From NCBI GenBank assembly GCA_002839375.1, contig PGXY01000011.1, positions 1 through 64,000 of the forward strand: DNA of 64,000 nucleotides, given 5' to 3'. The stretch is from Spirochaetae bacterium HGW-Spirochaetae-1 (GTDB lineage Bacteria; Spirochaetota; UBA4802; UBA5550). Position 1 is the first letter of the stretch. Each line of letters starts with the position of its first letter. Of this stretch, positions 1-8,707 are shown one piece after another. The notes beneath the pieces were generated by a model that saw only the letters and a list, made by a program, of their open reading frames with translations, made no database searches and had not been told where the DNA came from. Made by a program: the position numbers and the translations under genes.

Positions 1-21
1 AACCCCCTCCTGCATTCACCT

Positions 22-39
22 TGTCCCGGTTCCGGGACA
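22..39. repeat. Perfect inverted repeat TGTCCCGG-TT-CCGGGACA
   Basis: Two 8-base arms are separated by only two bases, so this is more likely a protein-binding dyad than an RNA hairpin. It sits at the very edge of the window and the gene it would serve may lie outside it. No function is assigned. Confidence 0.35.
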
Positions 40-45
40 TCCAAA

Positions 46-80
46 AATACAAAAAGGGGTGCCCTTTTGAGACACCCCCA
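46..80 (-). terminator. Possible minus-strand rho-independent terminator
   Basis: Read on the minus strand, GGGGTG and CACCCC pair around an 11-base loop and are followed directly by a T-rich tract. No minus-strand gene is visible just upstream of it (80-443), so the transcript it would end is unknown. Confidence 0.35.
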
Positions 81-443
81 CTACAATATATCCGCTGTTC
101 ACCATAACATATCCACCGGTCGCCACAATTGATTCATGCCAACCGGTAATTGATCCCATCACATCGCAAAATCAATATGGATTGCCAGAAATAATGCGTG
201 GATTCAAAACATTGCATTATCCCGAATCCGGCACTATATCCGCAACAATCCCTCCAATTGGCGTGATACCACGCGCGAAAAATTAAATGCATAAAAAAAC
301 AGTCCCTGTTTATAAACCTGGTCGACAGGCGCCGTTTAATATAGGTAATATGTCACCAGCACATCATGATGCGGCGAACAGTTTCAAGCCGTTCATTACG
401 TCGAGATGTACTATTTCTCTACCACAATATTGCGAGGTATGCC
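81..443. other. Leader gap before the first gene
   Basis: About 360 bases without a convincing gene. A 75-codon open frame from 287 has no ribosome binding site and overlaps the iron-sulfur gene in another frame. I see no tRNA, repeat family or clear consensus promoter here. Confidence 0.4.
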
Positions 444-1268
444 ATGTCGCACAGACCCAAATGGTGGCTGGACTTTCTCAGGATCATCTGGCCCCTCACC
501 ACGATCAGCGCTAAAATGACGCAGTGGCCCGTATTCGGTCCCGTTCTTGCCTTCCTGGTTAAACCCATATTTACGGGAAAGAATTTCCATGTGAGCTATG
601 TCCCCATCAATGCCACCGTGGACGGGACTGTGAGCTCAGTTATCCCGGAAAAACTCCTGGAGGAGCTTATCAGACGCTCGGCCCACCGCGTCACCATCAA
701 CCGCTGTACCTGCCGTGAATCAGAGAAGTGTGAGCATTTTCCTGTCGAAGACGCGTGCCTGCACCTGGGCGAGGGAACCATGAACATTGACCGGCACCTT
801 GCCACGCCGCGGACTGTTGACGAGGCGATTGCCCACACACGGAAGATGATCGGTATGGGGCTCGTACCAATGATCGGCAGGGTGCGCATGGACGATTTTT
901 TCTATGGTGAACCCAACACGGGGAAGATGCTCACCATTTGTTACTGCTGCTCCTGCTGCTGCACCATCATGAAGTCTATGCGGTATTTTCCCAACGATGT
1001 AAAAAAATCCCTGGTCCTTTTGAAGGGGCTTCGGGTTGTCGTGGACAACGAAGCGTGCACGCGCTGCGGTGTATGTGTGGCTGAATGCTTCGCAGGAGCG
1101 CTTGCCATGGGGGATGGGGGAATTGCCTGGAATGAGTCGCTCTGTAAGGGGTGCGGCCGCTGCGTTACGGTGTGCCCCGTTAAAGCAGTGTCAATCGTCG
1201 TGGACGATATGGACCGGGCCATTGATGATATGAAAGGCCGGATAAGGGAGCGCGTCGATATCGAGTGA
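444..1268 (+). CDS. Iron-sulfur protein with two C-terminal 4Fe-4S ferredoxin motifs
   Basis: Probable cytoplasmic electron-transfer or regulatory iron-sulfur protein of 274 residues; substrate unknown. The C-terminus carries two ferredoxin motifs: CxxCxxCxxxC at about residues 205-215 and again at 234-244. Upstream lie two further cysteine groups: CTC with C96 and C105 (about 88-105), and a very dense CYCCSCCC (166-173). The ATG at 444 is preferred over the upstream in-frame ATG at 366 because GCGAGG lies six bases before it. The gene at 20578 has the same arrangement and is probably a paralogue. It converges on parB with a 12-base gap. The 4Fe-4S domains are certain; the exact role is not. 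Confidence 0.85.
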   Translation: MSHRPKWWLDFLRIIWPLTTISAKMTQWPVFGPVLAFLVKPIFTGKNFHVSYVPINATVDGTVSSVIPEKLLEELIRRSAHRVTINRCTCRESEKCEHFPVEDACLHLGEGTMNIDRHLATPRTVDEAIAHTRKMIGMGLVPMIGRVRMDDFFYGEPNTGKMLTICYCCSCCCTIMKSMRYFPNDVKKSLVLLKGLRVVVDNEACTRCGVCVAECFAGALAMGDGGIAWNESLCKGCGRCVTVCPVKAVSIVVDDMDRAIDDMKGRIRERVDIE

Positions 1269-1280
1269 AGTGCCGGATCG

Positions 1281-2171
1281 TCAGCCCTTCATGAGCTCCA
1301 CGATACGCTCGAAGTCGTCCAGTGAGTAATAGCTGATCTCGATCTTTCCCTTGGTGCCGGAATGCTTGATCTCGATCTTGGTGCCCAGGATGGCCCTGAG
1401 TTTCTCTTCCATCTTTTTGATATGGGCTTCCTTGTCTTTTTGCTGTTTGGTCTTTTTCGCCGAAGGGACGTCCTCGGTCTTTTCGTCCTTCAGGCGGTCT
1501 TCCAGGGCCCGTACCGAAAGCCCCTTTTCCAGTATCTCTTCAAAGAGACGGGGCTGCATCTCCTCGGGCGCCGAGAGCAGGACCTTTGCGTGGCCCGTGC
1601 TTATGCGCCCCTCGGAAATCGCCTGCTGGATGTCGTCGGAGAGGTTGAGGAGGCGGAGTGCGTTGGCGATGGAGGTCCGGTCCTTGCCCACCTTTTTGGC
1701 AATATCCTGCTGCTTCAGTTTGAACTTGTTGATGAGCACGCGGTAGGCCTTGGCTTCCTCCATGGGGTCCAGGTCCTCGCGCTGTATGTTCTCGATGAGT
1801 GCAATGGTGAAATTCTTTTCCTCGTCGGCCTCGATGACCACGGACCTGATCTTCAGGAGCCCTAATGACTTCACGGCACGCAGGCGGCGCTCGCCGGCCA
1901 CAACAAAGTATCCCTTGTCGTGTTTCCGTACTATGATGGGCTCGATGAGGCCCACGGACTGGATGGACTCGGCCAGGCCGCTGATGGTGCTCTCGTCGAA
2001 ATGGATGCGCGGCTGGTCTGGGTTGGGCGTTATCTGGTCTACGTCCAGGTCGATGATGCGGTCCTTATCCTCGATCACTGCTTTTTCCATCACGTCCACG
2101 GGGGTGGGTGATGTGGATATTATAGCCTCCAGACCTTTTCCAAGTTTGCGTTTTGTCGTAGTATTAGCCAT
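1281..2171 (-). CDS. parB: Chromosome partitioning protein ParB
   Basis: DNA-binding CTPase that loads at parS centromere sites and works with ParA in chromosome segregation. The 296 residues match the family length. The N-terminal ParB/Srx domain includes the CTP-binding GERRLRA box (about residues 93-99) and the ENIQREDL box. A helix-turn-helix segment follows (about 140-190), then a lysine-rich linker and the C-terminal dimerisation domain. The start overlaps the end of parA by eight bases, indicating translational coupling in a parA-parB operon. I did not find a full parS consensus in the window. Identification is secure. Confidence 0.96.
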   Translation of the reverse strand: MANTTTKRKLGKGLEAIISTSPTPVDVMEKAVIEDKDRIIDLDVDQITPNPDQPRIHFDESTISGLAESIQSVGLIEPIIVRKHDKGYFVVAGERRLRAVKSLGLLKIRSVVIEADEEKNFTIALIENIQREDLDPMEEAKAYRVLINKFKLKQQDIAKKVGKDRTSIANALRLLNLSDDIQQAISEGRISTGHAKVLLSAPEEMQPRLFEEILEKGLSVRALEDRLKDEKTEDVPSAKKTKQQKDKEAHIKKMEEKLRAILGTKIEIKHSGTKGKIEISYYSLDDFERIVELMKG

Positions 2172-2925
2172 TTTTTATTACCTCGTCAGCCAGCTTGTCA
2201 TAGGTTACGCTTCCGGCGCTGGAACGGTCGTAGAGATTGATGGGTTTGCCGAAGGAAGGCGCTTCCGAGAGTCGTACGTTTCTGGGAATTATCGTTTCGA
2301 ATACCTTGTTTTTAAAGAATTCACGCACGTCCGTGACCACCTGCTGGGCCAGGTTGGTGCGGGAATCGTACATGGTGAGAACAACGCCCTCGATCTTCAA
2401 AGAGCGGTTCAGGCCTTCCTGAACCATGGCGATGATGCGCAGGAGCTGGCTGAGCCCCTCCAGGGCGTAGTATTCGCACTGCAGTGGGATCATGACCGAA
2501 TCGGCCGCCACGAGACTGTTAAGGGTGAGTATACCCAGGGACGGCGGACAGTCTATCAATATATAGTGAAAGTTGTCCTTGATATCCTTGAGGGCGTTTT
2601 TGAGGATAAACTCTTTTCTCTCGGCTCCCAGCAGATCAACCTGGGCACCGGAAAGATGAATGTTGCTCGGGACAAGAAAGAGACCTTCCACATCGGTGCT
2701 GAAAATGGCATCCTTTATGGGAATCTCGCCGATGAGCACTTCATAGATCGTGGATTCGATTTCTTCCGCGTTTACGCCGATACCGAACCCGGCGTTTCCC
2801 TGGGGATCGATGTCAATAATAAGGACCTTTTTGCCCTTTTCAGCCAGGTACGCAGCCAGGTTCACCGTTGTCGTTGTTTTTCCGACCCCGCCCTTTTGAT
2901 TGGAAACTGAGATAACCCGTCCCAT
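2164..2925 (-). CDS. parA: Chromosome partitioning ATPase ParA (Soj)
   Basis: Walker-type ATPase that binds DNA non-specifically and drives ParB-parS complexes apart. The deviant Walker A motif KGGVGKTTT is near residue 11, the switch DxDPQGN near 40 and the Walker B segment LIDCPPSL near 120. At 253 residues it is the usual length for chromosomal ParA. The ATG at 2925 has GGAG seven bases upstream. It is the first gene of the parAB operon; the 370-base gap upstream probably holds its promoter. Identification is secure. Confidence 0.96.
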   Translation of the reverse strand: MGRVISVSNQKGGVGKTTTTVNLAAYLAEKGKKVLIIDIDPQGNAGFGIGVNAEEIESTIYEVLIGEIPIKDAIFSTDVEGLFLVPSNIHLSGAQVDLLGAERKEFILKNALKDIKDNFHYILIDCPPSLGILTLNSLVAADSVMIPLQCEYYALEGLSQLLRIIAMVQEGLNRSLKIEGVVLTMYDSRTNLAQQVVTDVREFFKNKVFETIIPRNVRLSEAPSFGKPINLYDRSSAGSVTYDKLADEVIKNG

Positions 2926-3294
2926 ATGATGCTCCCGAAATTGAAATATGCCTCAGACACAGCGGTATTGTATACACATCCTGTACAATTGTTCAGGTTA
3001 AAATACGGCATTGTAATAGTTTGAAGTTAATCCAGTGATACCCCGTCTGGTGCATGGAGGAACATATTCGGGGAAACACCGGCAGGGTAATTATTGAATC
3101 AGAGTAATGTGAATATATAGAGATGAAGGCGTCAAATCAATGCAAGAACTTTTCTTAAAAAAAACAGGACATAATCGCTTTTTTTCCGGGAGGGTAGACG
3201 TAATTTCCCGGGAGATATTAACCCGGGAAGGCAGGAATTATTCTTGACTTCTTTTTTACCCGGGGGAAAATACCGGAATTATGAGGGACAGAGC
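2926..3294. promoter_or_regulatory. Divergent promoter gap between parA and the HAMP protein gene
   Basis: On the parA side, ATTGTA (2967-2972) and TACAAT (2984-2989) form a small dyad over a weak minus-strand promoter. On the right, TTCCCGGG (3205-3212) and CCCGGGAA (3222-3229) form a perfect 8-base inverted repeat with a 9-base spacer. It lies just upstream of TTGACT (3244-3249) with a weak GAAAAT -10. Related CCCGGG or CCGGGA cores recur at about 3185 and 3259, so several operator copies may be present. Confidence 0.45.
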
Positions 3295-3852
3295 ATGCTG
3301 AAAAGAAAGATCAGGTTAATCGACCGCCGGTTCCAGCTGAAAACCACCTTTACCATTCTGGGCATTTCCATCATTGCCTTTCTCGCCATTATCGCCCTGG
3401 TGGCCATAACCGCGTCGGGAAACAACCGTAAGATAGCACGGACCGTTTCTGAGTTGAACCAGGCCGTGGAAATAGAAGACCGCATTGTCCTGACCCTGCT
3501 TACGGGGAGTGTGAATGAAAAGGCCGAAAGGGATATGCTCATCAGGGAGCACCGGGGGAGCATTGATCTCATCAGGCAGCAGTCTTCCATGCTCGACTGC
3601 TTTATCCGGCAGAATTTACTGCTCATTTCCATCATCGTGGCCGTGGTTCTTCTCCAGTCCATTGCCCTTTTCTTCTACCTGATCCGTCTGACCCATCGTA
3701 TTTCCGGTCCCATTCATGTCATATCGATGCATATGAAGGATATCATGGAGGGGAGGGATCCGCAGTTCCGTGAGCTCAGGGAGAAGGATGAATTCCAGGA
3801 GTTCTATCAGAATTTTTGTGATATGGCCGAAATTATTAAGGACCAGGACTAA
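3295..3852 (+). CDS. Membrane protein with HAMP-like domain, methyl-accepting/sensor type
   Basis: A 185-residue inner-membrane protein that looks like the input half of a chemoreceptor or sensor without its output domain. Transmembrane helices are at about residues 14-36 and 101-125. A short periplasmic loop of about 65 residues, probably helical, lies between them. A HAMP-like linker follows the second helix (proline of SGPIHVI, acidic EFQEFYQNF). The ATG at 3295 has GAGG eight bases upstream; the open frame extends to 3244 without a site. It converges on, and overlaps by four bases, the next gene. Partner and signal are unknown. Confidence 0.65.
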   Translation: MLKRKIRLIDRRFQLKTTFTILGISIIAFLAIIALVAITASGNNRKIARTVSELNQAVEIEDRIVLTLLTGSVNEKAERDMLIREHRGSIDLIRQQSSMLDCFIRQNLLLISIIVAVVLLQSIALFFYLIRLTHRISGPIHVISMHMKDIMEGRDPQFRELREKDEFQEFYQNFCDMAEIIKDQD

Positions 3853-5063
3853 GAAAAGCGCCGCCGTCTTATAGAATATTTCCTGCCGTCTATTATCCTT
3901 GAAAAAACCAGAAAGAGAATAATGCCCGCCAGCATTGCCAGACCCAGGGCAATTTTCAGGAAATGGGGAATGATGCGGCTTCCTTCGGCGCTTATTATGC
4001 CAAACATGCCGTGTCTTGCCGTTGTTGACGGGAAAACCCTGATGAAGCAGAAGGTGTTGTCGCCGCCCTTGATGTCGAAGGACTGATCCGTGTCAAAACT
4101 GTCACGCGACTCGATGATGGAAAGGCCGCTGTCAAGTATGTCGATCTGGCAGGGCTCCTTTTCCGATATAAAATAAATGGTGTTATTTCCCGGTGAAAGG
4201 GGCAGCCGGTACATGCGGGAGGTTTCCCCCTGCAGTAAGGCGTCGACGATACGGCCGCTAATGTATTGTTCCCATTTTCCCGCCTGGTCTTCCAGTTTCT
4301 TCAGGAGGTGGCCGCCGGCAATGCGGTAGATGTTGAAGCGCCGAAAATCGCTGAAAAGGGTGCTGTGATAGCTGGTGTAGAGGATTTCTCCGCTTCCCCG
4401 TTTCATCAGCATGCTGATAGGCCCGCTACGACCGCCACGGGGCGTTTCGTATGATGCCTCGGCAATAATCTCTGCGTCGCGGGCTTTCTTGACGGCGACC
4501 CATCCCGTATGGGTGATGTAGATAGCCATTTCATTTTTCAGGCAGAATTTGGCCAGGTCGTTTTTCATGACGGCCTCAATCCTTGCCGGTATGCCCATGT
4601 AGGGGAAATTATCGAAGAAGTCGAAGGGGGCATAGGCCTCCTGGAGAAACTTGAAGGCATATCCGGAAAAATATGCCGAGCCGCCGTTGTTTACGAACCT
4701 TTCTATATTATGGGCAATCTTTTTGATATTCTCATCGTAATCATCTTTTTTTAACGATACGGACTTTATGGTCGTGCCCTGGGAAAGAAGATTTATTCTG
4801 GTGTGGAGCGGGGGTTCCATGCCGCAGGGGAAGTAGATGGCGCGATACGTGTCTAAGGTTTCCTGTTTTTCCAGGTCACGGAGCGTTATGACCTTGAAGG
4901 GGATATGATAGTTTGTCAGGACGAGTTCCACAGGATCGAATAGGCTTTGCACTACCGCCAGGGGTTTCTCCCGGGCGAAAGCCGTGTTCGTGAACAGCAG
5001 GGGGAGAATCAGGTACAGTACGATCCGGGATTTTTCTTTCAAAAGTTGCGTCAATTCCGTCAT
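3849..5063 (-). CDS. Unknown exported protein with C-terminal membrane anchor
   Basis: 404 residues that I cannot assign to a characterised family. A signal peptide (about residues 13-30, ending TAFA) and one C-terminal transmembrane helix (about 372-392) followed by a basic tail (RRRRFS) predict a periplasmic domain anchored in the inner membrane. The N-terminal half has a glutamine-amidotransferase-like layout (beta strand, YRAIYFPCGM, later FVNNGGSAYFSGY), as in ThuA/DUF4350-type proteins, but without an obvious catalytic triad. It starts one base inside the end of the gene at 5063-6010, so the two are probably translated together. Confidence 0.6.
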   Translation of the reverse strand: MTELTQLLKEKSRIVLYLILPLLFTNTAFAREKPLAVVQSLFDPVELVLTNYHIPFKVITLRDLEKQETLDTYRAIYFPCGMEPPLHTRINLLSQGTTIKSVSLKKDDYDENIKKIAHNIERFVNNGGSAYFSGYAFKFLQEAYAPFDFFDNFPYMGIPARIEAVMKNDLAKFCLKNEMAIYITHTGWVAVKKARDAEIIAEASYETPRGGRSGPISMLMKRGSGEILYTSYHSTLFSDFRRFNIYRIAGGHLLKKLEDQAGKWEQYISGRIVDALLQGETSRMYRLPLSPGNNTIYFISEKEPCQIDILDSGLSIIESRDSFDTDQSFDIKGGDNTFCFIRVFPSTTARHGMFGIISAEGSRIIPHFLKIALGLAMLAGIILFLVFSRIIDGRKYSIRRRRFS

Positions 5064-6010
5064 CAGAGCTCCCCGTGTTTTTTTTTCAGGAGAATCTGTT
5101 CTCTTTTTTCCTTCATTGCGGGGTAATCCAGCGATATACTCAGAGAGCGCAGGGTTTTTTCGGCCTGCTTCCGGTATTGGGCCGACGCGAAATATCTCTT
5201 CAAGGTGTCCGACAGGGGATATACCTGTTCTGCCGGTTCGTACACAAGGGGTGTTGTACTTTCAACGTCATAAATTGTGCCCGTAGTGAATCCCCAGGTG
5301 ATGTCATTCATGGGAAGGTCGTGGAGGTCCCGCATGACGGCGCGGATGAACCCCTCCCGGGAGGGATCGAGGAAGCGGAATATTTTCGCGTACATCATGG
5401 CGAGATGGAAATGATCGGCAACGGCCAGAAATCCGTCCCTGCTTACGACTTCACCGATGGCAAGCATCATTTTCATGAGGTGTGATAGGACGCCAAGCCC
5501 CGGTTTATCCTGGCCGGGAAGCTGGGGTTTTCCGTCCGTAAAATGTGAACTGGGGTTGTAAGCCGAGGCCCAGTCGATGTTTATCATGTCAAGATTGTCC
5601 TTGAGCTGGCGCCGGGTTCTGTTGTCGGGGATGACGCGGGCCTCGGACATCTTGATGCTGATGAGCAGGTTTTGTGGGAGTGCCCTGTGGGAAAAAACCG
5701 AGAGGCAGTGGCGACCACCCTCGTCACGATCGATATCCACGAGGAGTTCGTCGAATCCCTTCCGGGCCAGTTCTTCCCTGAGGCCGGTCCTGTCCATTAT
5801 GGCCAGAATGTCCTTTTCATCGAGGCGGTTGAGAAAGAGCATTTCGCATGTCGTTGTATGGGCGCTTGCCTCGAAGCCGCATTCCAGGTTCTGTACATGG
5901 AAATGTGCATTTTCGGTATCGACAATATCCCCAAAACTGAAAAGATTACCTTTTTTCATGGGTGCAATTCTTGATAACAGGCTTCTGATTATATTAGTTT
6001 TTGCTTCCAT
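5063..6010 (-). CDS. Unknown cytoplasmic protein, partner of the anchored protein downstream
   Basis: 315 residues, no signal peptide or membrane segment, no motif that I recognise. Histidines cluster in two places (HFHVQ near 36, ADHFHLAMMYAK near 205), and the C-terminus is lysine-rich. The one-base junction with the downstream membrane-anchored gene makes a two-gene operon very likely. Its start faces the gap before the M20 peptidase. Existence as a gene is supported by length, coupling and coding character; function is unknown. Confidence 0.55.
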   Translation of the reverse strand: MEAKTNIIRSLLSRIAPMKKGNLFSFGDIVDTENAHFHVQNLECGFEASAHTTTCEMLFLNRLDEKDILAIMDRTGLREELARKGFDELLVDIDRDEGGRHCLSVFSHRALPQNLLISIKMSEARVIPDNRTRRQLKDNLDMINIDWASAYNPSSHFTDGKPQLPGQDKPGLGVLSHLMKMMLAIGEVVSRDGFLAVADHFHLAMMYAKIFRFLDPSREGFIRAVMRDLHDLPMNDITWGFTTGTIYDVESTTPLVYEPAEQVYPLSDTLKRYFASAQYRKQAEKTLRSLSISLDYPAMKEKREQILLKKKHGEL

Positions 6011-6250
6011 TGTCCAGATCCATTTCCTATCAGTTTTAAATGGCCGGGGAATATTTTTGTCAAGTCTTTAGTGTAGGGATATTTTTTTATTTATTTGTTG
6101 CGGTACACCTGTTATAATGTTCATGGGCCTCCACTTGAAAAAGCAAATAAGTACAGGAAAGTCCATAAGGGAACCTCTATGAATCATTTTTATTGTTAAT
6201 GAAAAACCTGATTTTTAGAAATGCCCATAAGATATATTGAAAGGAGTAAC

Positions 6251-7717
6251 ATGATGAAAAGGATCGCGAAAGGCCTGATTGCGGTGATGTGCATCTTATT
6301 GCTGATTATTTTTGTAAAGGCGCTGTTGTTTTCCTCAAAGCAGGTCAGCGTGAAAGGACCTGAAAATATGATTGCGGACAAATCCCTGGTGGCGAGGCAC
6401 CTTGCCGGCGCCCTTGCATGCAGGACTATTTCATCCGAAGATGAATCACGCCTGGACAGGGGGGCCTTCCTGAAGCTGCACCGGTACCTGGAACGGACCT
6501 ATCCCCGCGCACACCGTGTGATGAAAAAAGAAGTGGTAAGCGGTCTCAGTCTCCTTTATACCTGGAAGGGTACCGATCCTTCCCTGAAACCTCTTCTCTT
6601 CATGTCGCATCTCGATGTGGTTCCCGCGGAGAAAAGCGACGGTGAGGGGTGGACTCATCCGCCTTTTTCCGGAATCATTGCCGATGGCTATATATGGGGC
6701 CGCGGGGCCCTGGATGTTAAAAACGGTCTTATCGGTATAATGGAAGCCATGGAAATGATGGCCGCAAAGGGAATTTCACCAGCCAGGACCATCTACCTGG
6801 CCTTCGGTCATGATGAAGAAGTGGGCGGCGACCGGGGCAACAGAAAGATAGCTGCGCTGCTTAAAGAGCGCGGGATCCGGCTTGCCTGCGTGATCGATGA
6901 GGGGGGATATATCGTTGGCGGAATGATTCCCGGTGTTGCCGCTCCCGTGGCACTCATTGGCATTGCCGAAAAGGGTTATCTCAGCCTGGAGCTCTCGGCC
7001 CAGGGCGCCGGCGGGCATTCGTCCATGCCGCCGAAAAATACCAATGTGGGTAAAGTGGCCAGGGCCGTATACCGGCTGGAAAAACATCCCTTTCCCGGGA
7101 CGCTGGACGGTCCGGCCCGGGATATGTTTGAATTCGTGGGACCGGAGATGCCTTTCACCTACCGGATACTTTTCGGCAATACCTGGCTTTTTAAGCCCCT
7201 CATCGGCATGGTCCTTTCGGCGTCGCCGTCCACGGCAGCCATGATACGGACAACAACGGCCGCAACCATGTTTAATGCCGGAACCATGGAAAATGTGCTG
7301 GCGCAAAAAGCCGTGGCCACCATCAATTTCAGGATACTGCCGGGAGAAACGGCCGGAAGCGTCATTGCCCGGGTACGCCGGGTAATAGATGACGACGATG
7401 TCATCATAACGGAACTGAAGCATTCACAGGATCCGTCGCCCGTATCGTCAGTAGATGCCCGGGAATTCACGGCGCTCCAGCGGGCTATCAGCGCAATATT
7501 TCCCCGTGCCATTGTGGCGCCTTATCTTGTCGTGGGTGCCACGGACTCGCGACACTATAGCGATGTTGCGGATCAGGTCTACCGTTTCCTGCCGGGGCGT
7601 CTTGGAAAAGAAGATATGAAAAAGATTCACGGCACAAATGAAAGGATCAGCGTGGATAACATGGCGGAAATACCCCTGTTTATTATTGCTTTCATCAGTG
7701 AGCTGGACAGGCGGTAA
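6251..7717 (+). CDS. M20-family metallopeptidase, carboxypeptidase S / PM20D1-like
   Basis: Di-zinc hydrolase; relatives cleave or form N-acyl amino acids or release C-terminal residues from peptides. An N-terminal transmembrane helix (about residues 4-24) anchors it facing the periplasm. Metal and catalytic motifs are all present: SHLDVVP (first His-Asp), GRGALDVKNG (bridging Asp), GHDEEVGG (catalytic Glu pair), the lid motif GAGGHSSMPP, and TDSRHY near the end. About 488 residues fits the CPS1/PM20D1 group. AAGGAG precedes the ATGATG pair at 6251 and 6254; either could be the start. It stands alone, with no partner that narrows the substrate. Confidence 0.88.
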   Translation: MMKRIAKGLIAVMCILLLIIFVKALLFSSKQVSVKGPENMIADKSLVARHLAGALACRTISSEDESRLDRGAFLKLHRYLERTYPRAHRVMKKEVVSGLSLLYTWKGTDPSLKPLLFMSHLDVVPAEKSDGEGWTHPPFSGIIADGYIWGRGALDVKNGLIGIMEAMEMMAAKGISPARTIYLAFGHDEEVGGDRGNRKIAALLKERGIRLACVIDEGGYIVGGMIPGVAAPVALIGIAEKGYLSLELSAQGAGGHSSMPPKNTNVGKVARAVYRLEKHPFPGTLDGPARDMFEFVGPEMPFTYRILFGNTWLFKPLIGMVLSASPSTAAMIRTTTAATMFNAGTMENVLAQKAVATINFRILPGETAGSVIARVRRVIDDDDVIITELKHSQDPSPVSSVDAREFTALQRAISAIFPRAIVAPYLVVGATDSRHYSDVADQVYRFLPGRLGKEDMKKIHGTNERISVDNMAEIPLFIIAFISELDRR

Positions 7718-7804
7718 TTTTTATAGATGTTCTTGATGTACCGGAAACGGTGAGGTTCTGATGTGACAATATGAGGCTGTATCAAATACTGCGGAGGGGC
7801 CGGT

Positions 7805-8704
7805 ATGGAAAATTTATTTTATGAGAAGCTCGTAGAGAATCTTTTTGACGGTGTATATTATGTTGACCTGGATAATGTCATCACTTACTGGAATAGGGCC
7901 GCTGAACGTATCACGGGTTACGCCAGGGAGGAAGTCCTGGGATCGCGCTGTTCCGATAACATACTGCGGCATATAGACGCCGAGGGCAATGAACTCTGCC
8001 TGGCAGGGTGCCCGCTGCGCGCTTCAAGGAGCGATGGTATGATCCACGAGGCAGATGTCTTTCTCCATCACAAGGCCGGTCACCGGGTCCCGGTAACGGT
8101 GCGCGTATCACCCATTCGCGATGAAGGCGGGGCCGTCATGGGAGCCGTTGAGGTCTTTTCCGATAATTCAAAACGCCTTGACGTGCTCCAGGAAATCGAG
8201 AGTCTTAAGCAAGAGGCCTATACCGACCAGTTGACGGGCGTGGCAAACCGGCGTTTTGCCGAGATGCGGCTCCATGGATGGATGGAGGAATTCCGCGCCT
8301 TTGAGGTTCCCTTTGGATTCCTGTTCATGGACATCGACCGGTTTAAGAGCTTTAATGATACCTATGGCCACAATATAGGGGACCAGGTTCTGCAGATGGT
8401 GGGCCATACCATTTCTAATCTTCTCCGTAAACTCGATGTGGTGGCCCGGTGGGGAGGCGAGGAATTTATCGTACTCGTACCCAATGTGGATGAAGATAAA
8501 CTGGGGCGTATCGCCGAGAGGATACGGGTTTTCATAGAGAGAAGCTGGCTCACGGTAAACGGCAAGCATCTTTTTGTCACGGTGTCCATAGGCTGTACCA
8601 TGGCGGCAAAAAATGATTCGGTCGATGTCCTGGTGCAGAGGGCCGATTCCCTCATGTATAAGAGCAAGGAAGGCGGGCGCAACCGTATCACGACGGATTT
8701 CTGA
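7805..8704 (+). CDS. PAS-GGDEF diguanylate cyclase
   Basis: Soluble enzyme predicted to make cyclic di-GMP from two GTP under control of an N-terminal PAS domain. The PAS domain occupies about residues 4-120 and contains CLAGCPLRA, a cysteine pair typical of one PAS subfamily. The cyclase domain follows (about 138-298) with signature GGEEF. The allosteric inhibitory site RKLD lies exactly five residues before it, so product inhibition is likely. GGAGGGG precedes the ATG. No membrane segment is seen. It converges on the DUF2207 gene with almost no gap. Confidence 0.93.
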   Translation: MENLFYEKLVENLFDGVYYVDLDNVITYWNRAAERITGYAREEVLGSRCSDNILRHIDAEGNELCLAGCPLRASRSDGMIHEADVFLHHKAGHRVPVTVRVSPIRDEGGAVMGAVEVFSDNSKRLDVLQEIESLKQEAYTDQLTGVANRRFAEMRLHGWMEEFRAFEVPFGFLFMDIDRFKSFNDTYGHNIGDQVLQMVGHTISNLLRKLDVVARWGGEEFIVLVPNVDEDKLGRIAERIRVFIERSWLTVNGKHLFVTVSIGCTMAAKNDSVDVLVQRADSLMYKSKEGGRNRITTDF

Positions 8705-8707
8705 ACG

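Noticed and set aside
1750-2910. 386-codon plus-strand frame opposite parA-parB
   Set aside because: Covers both partition genes in antisense and crosses their junction; no recognisable domain.
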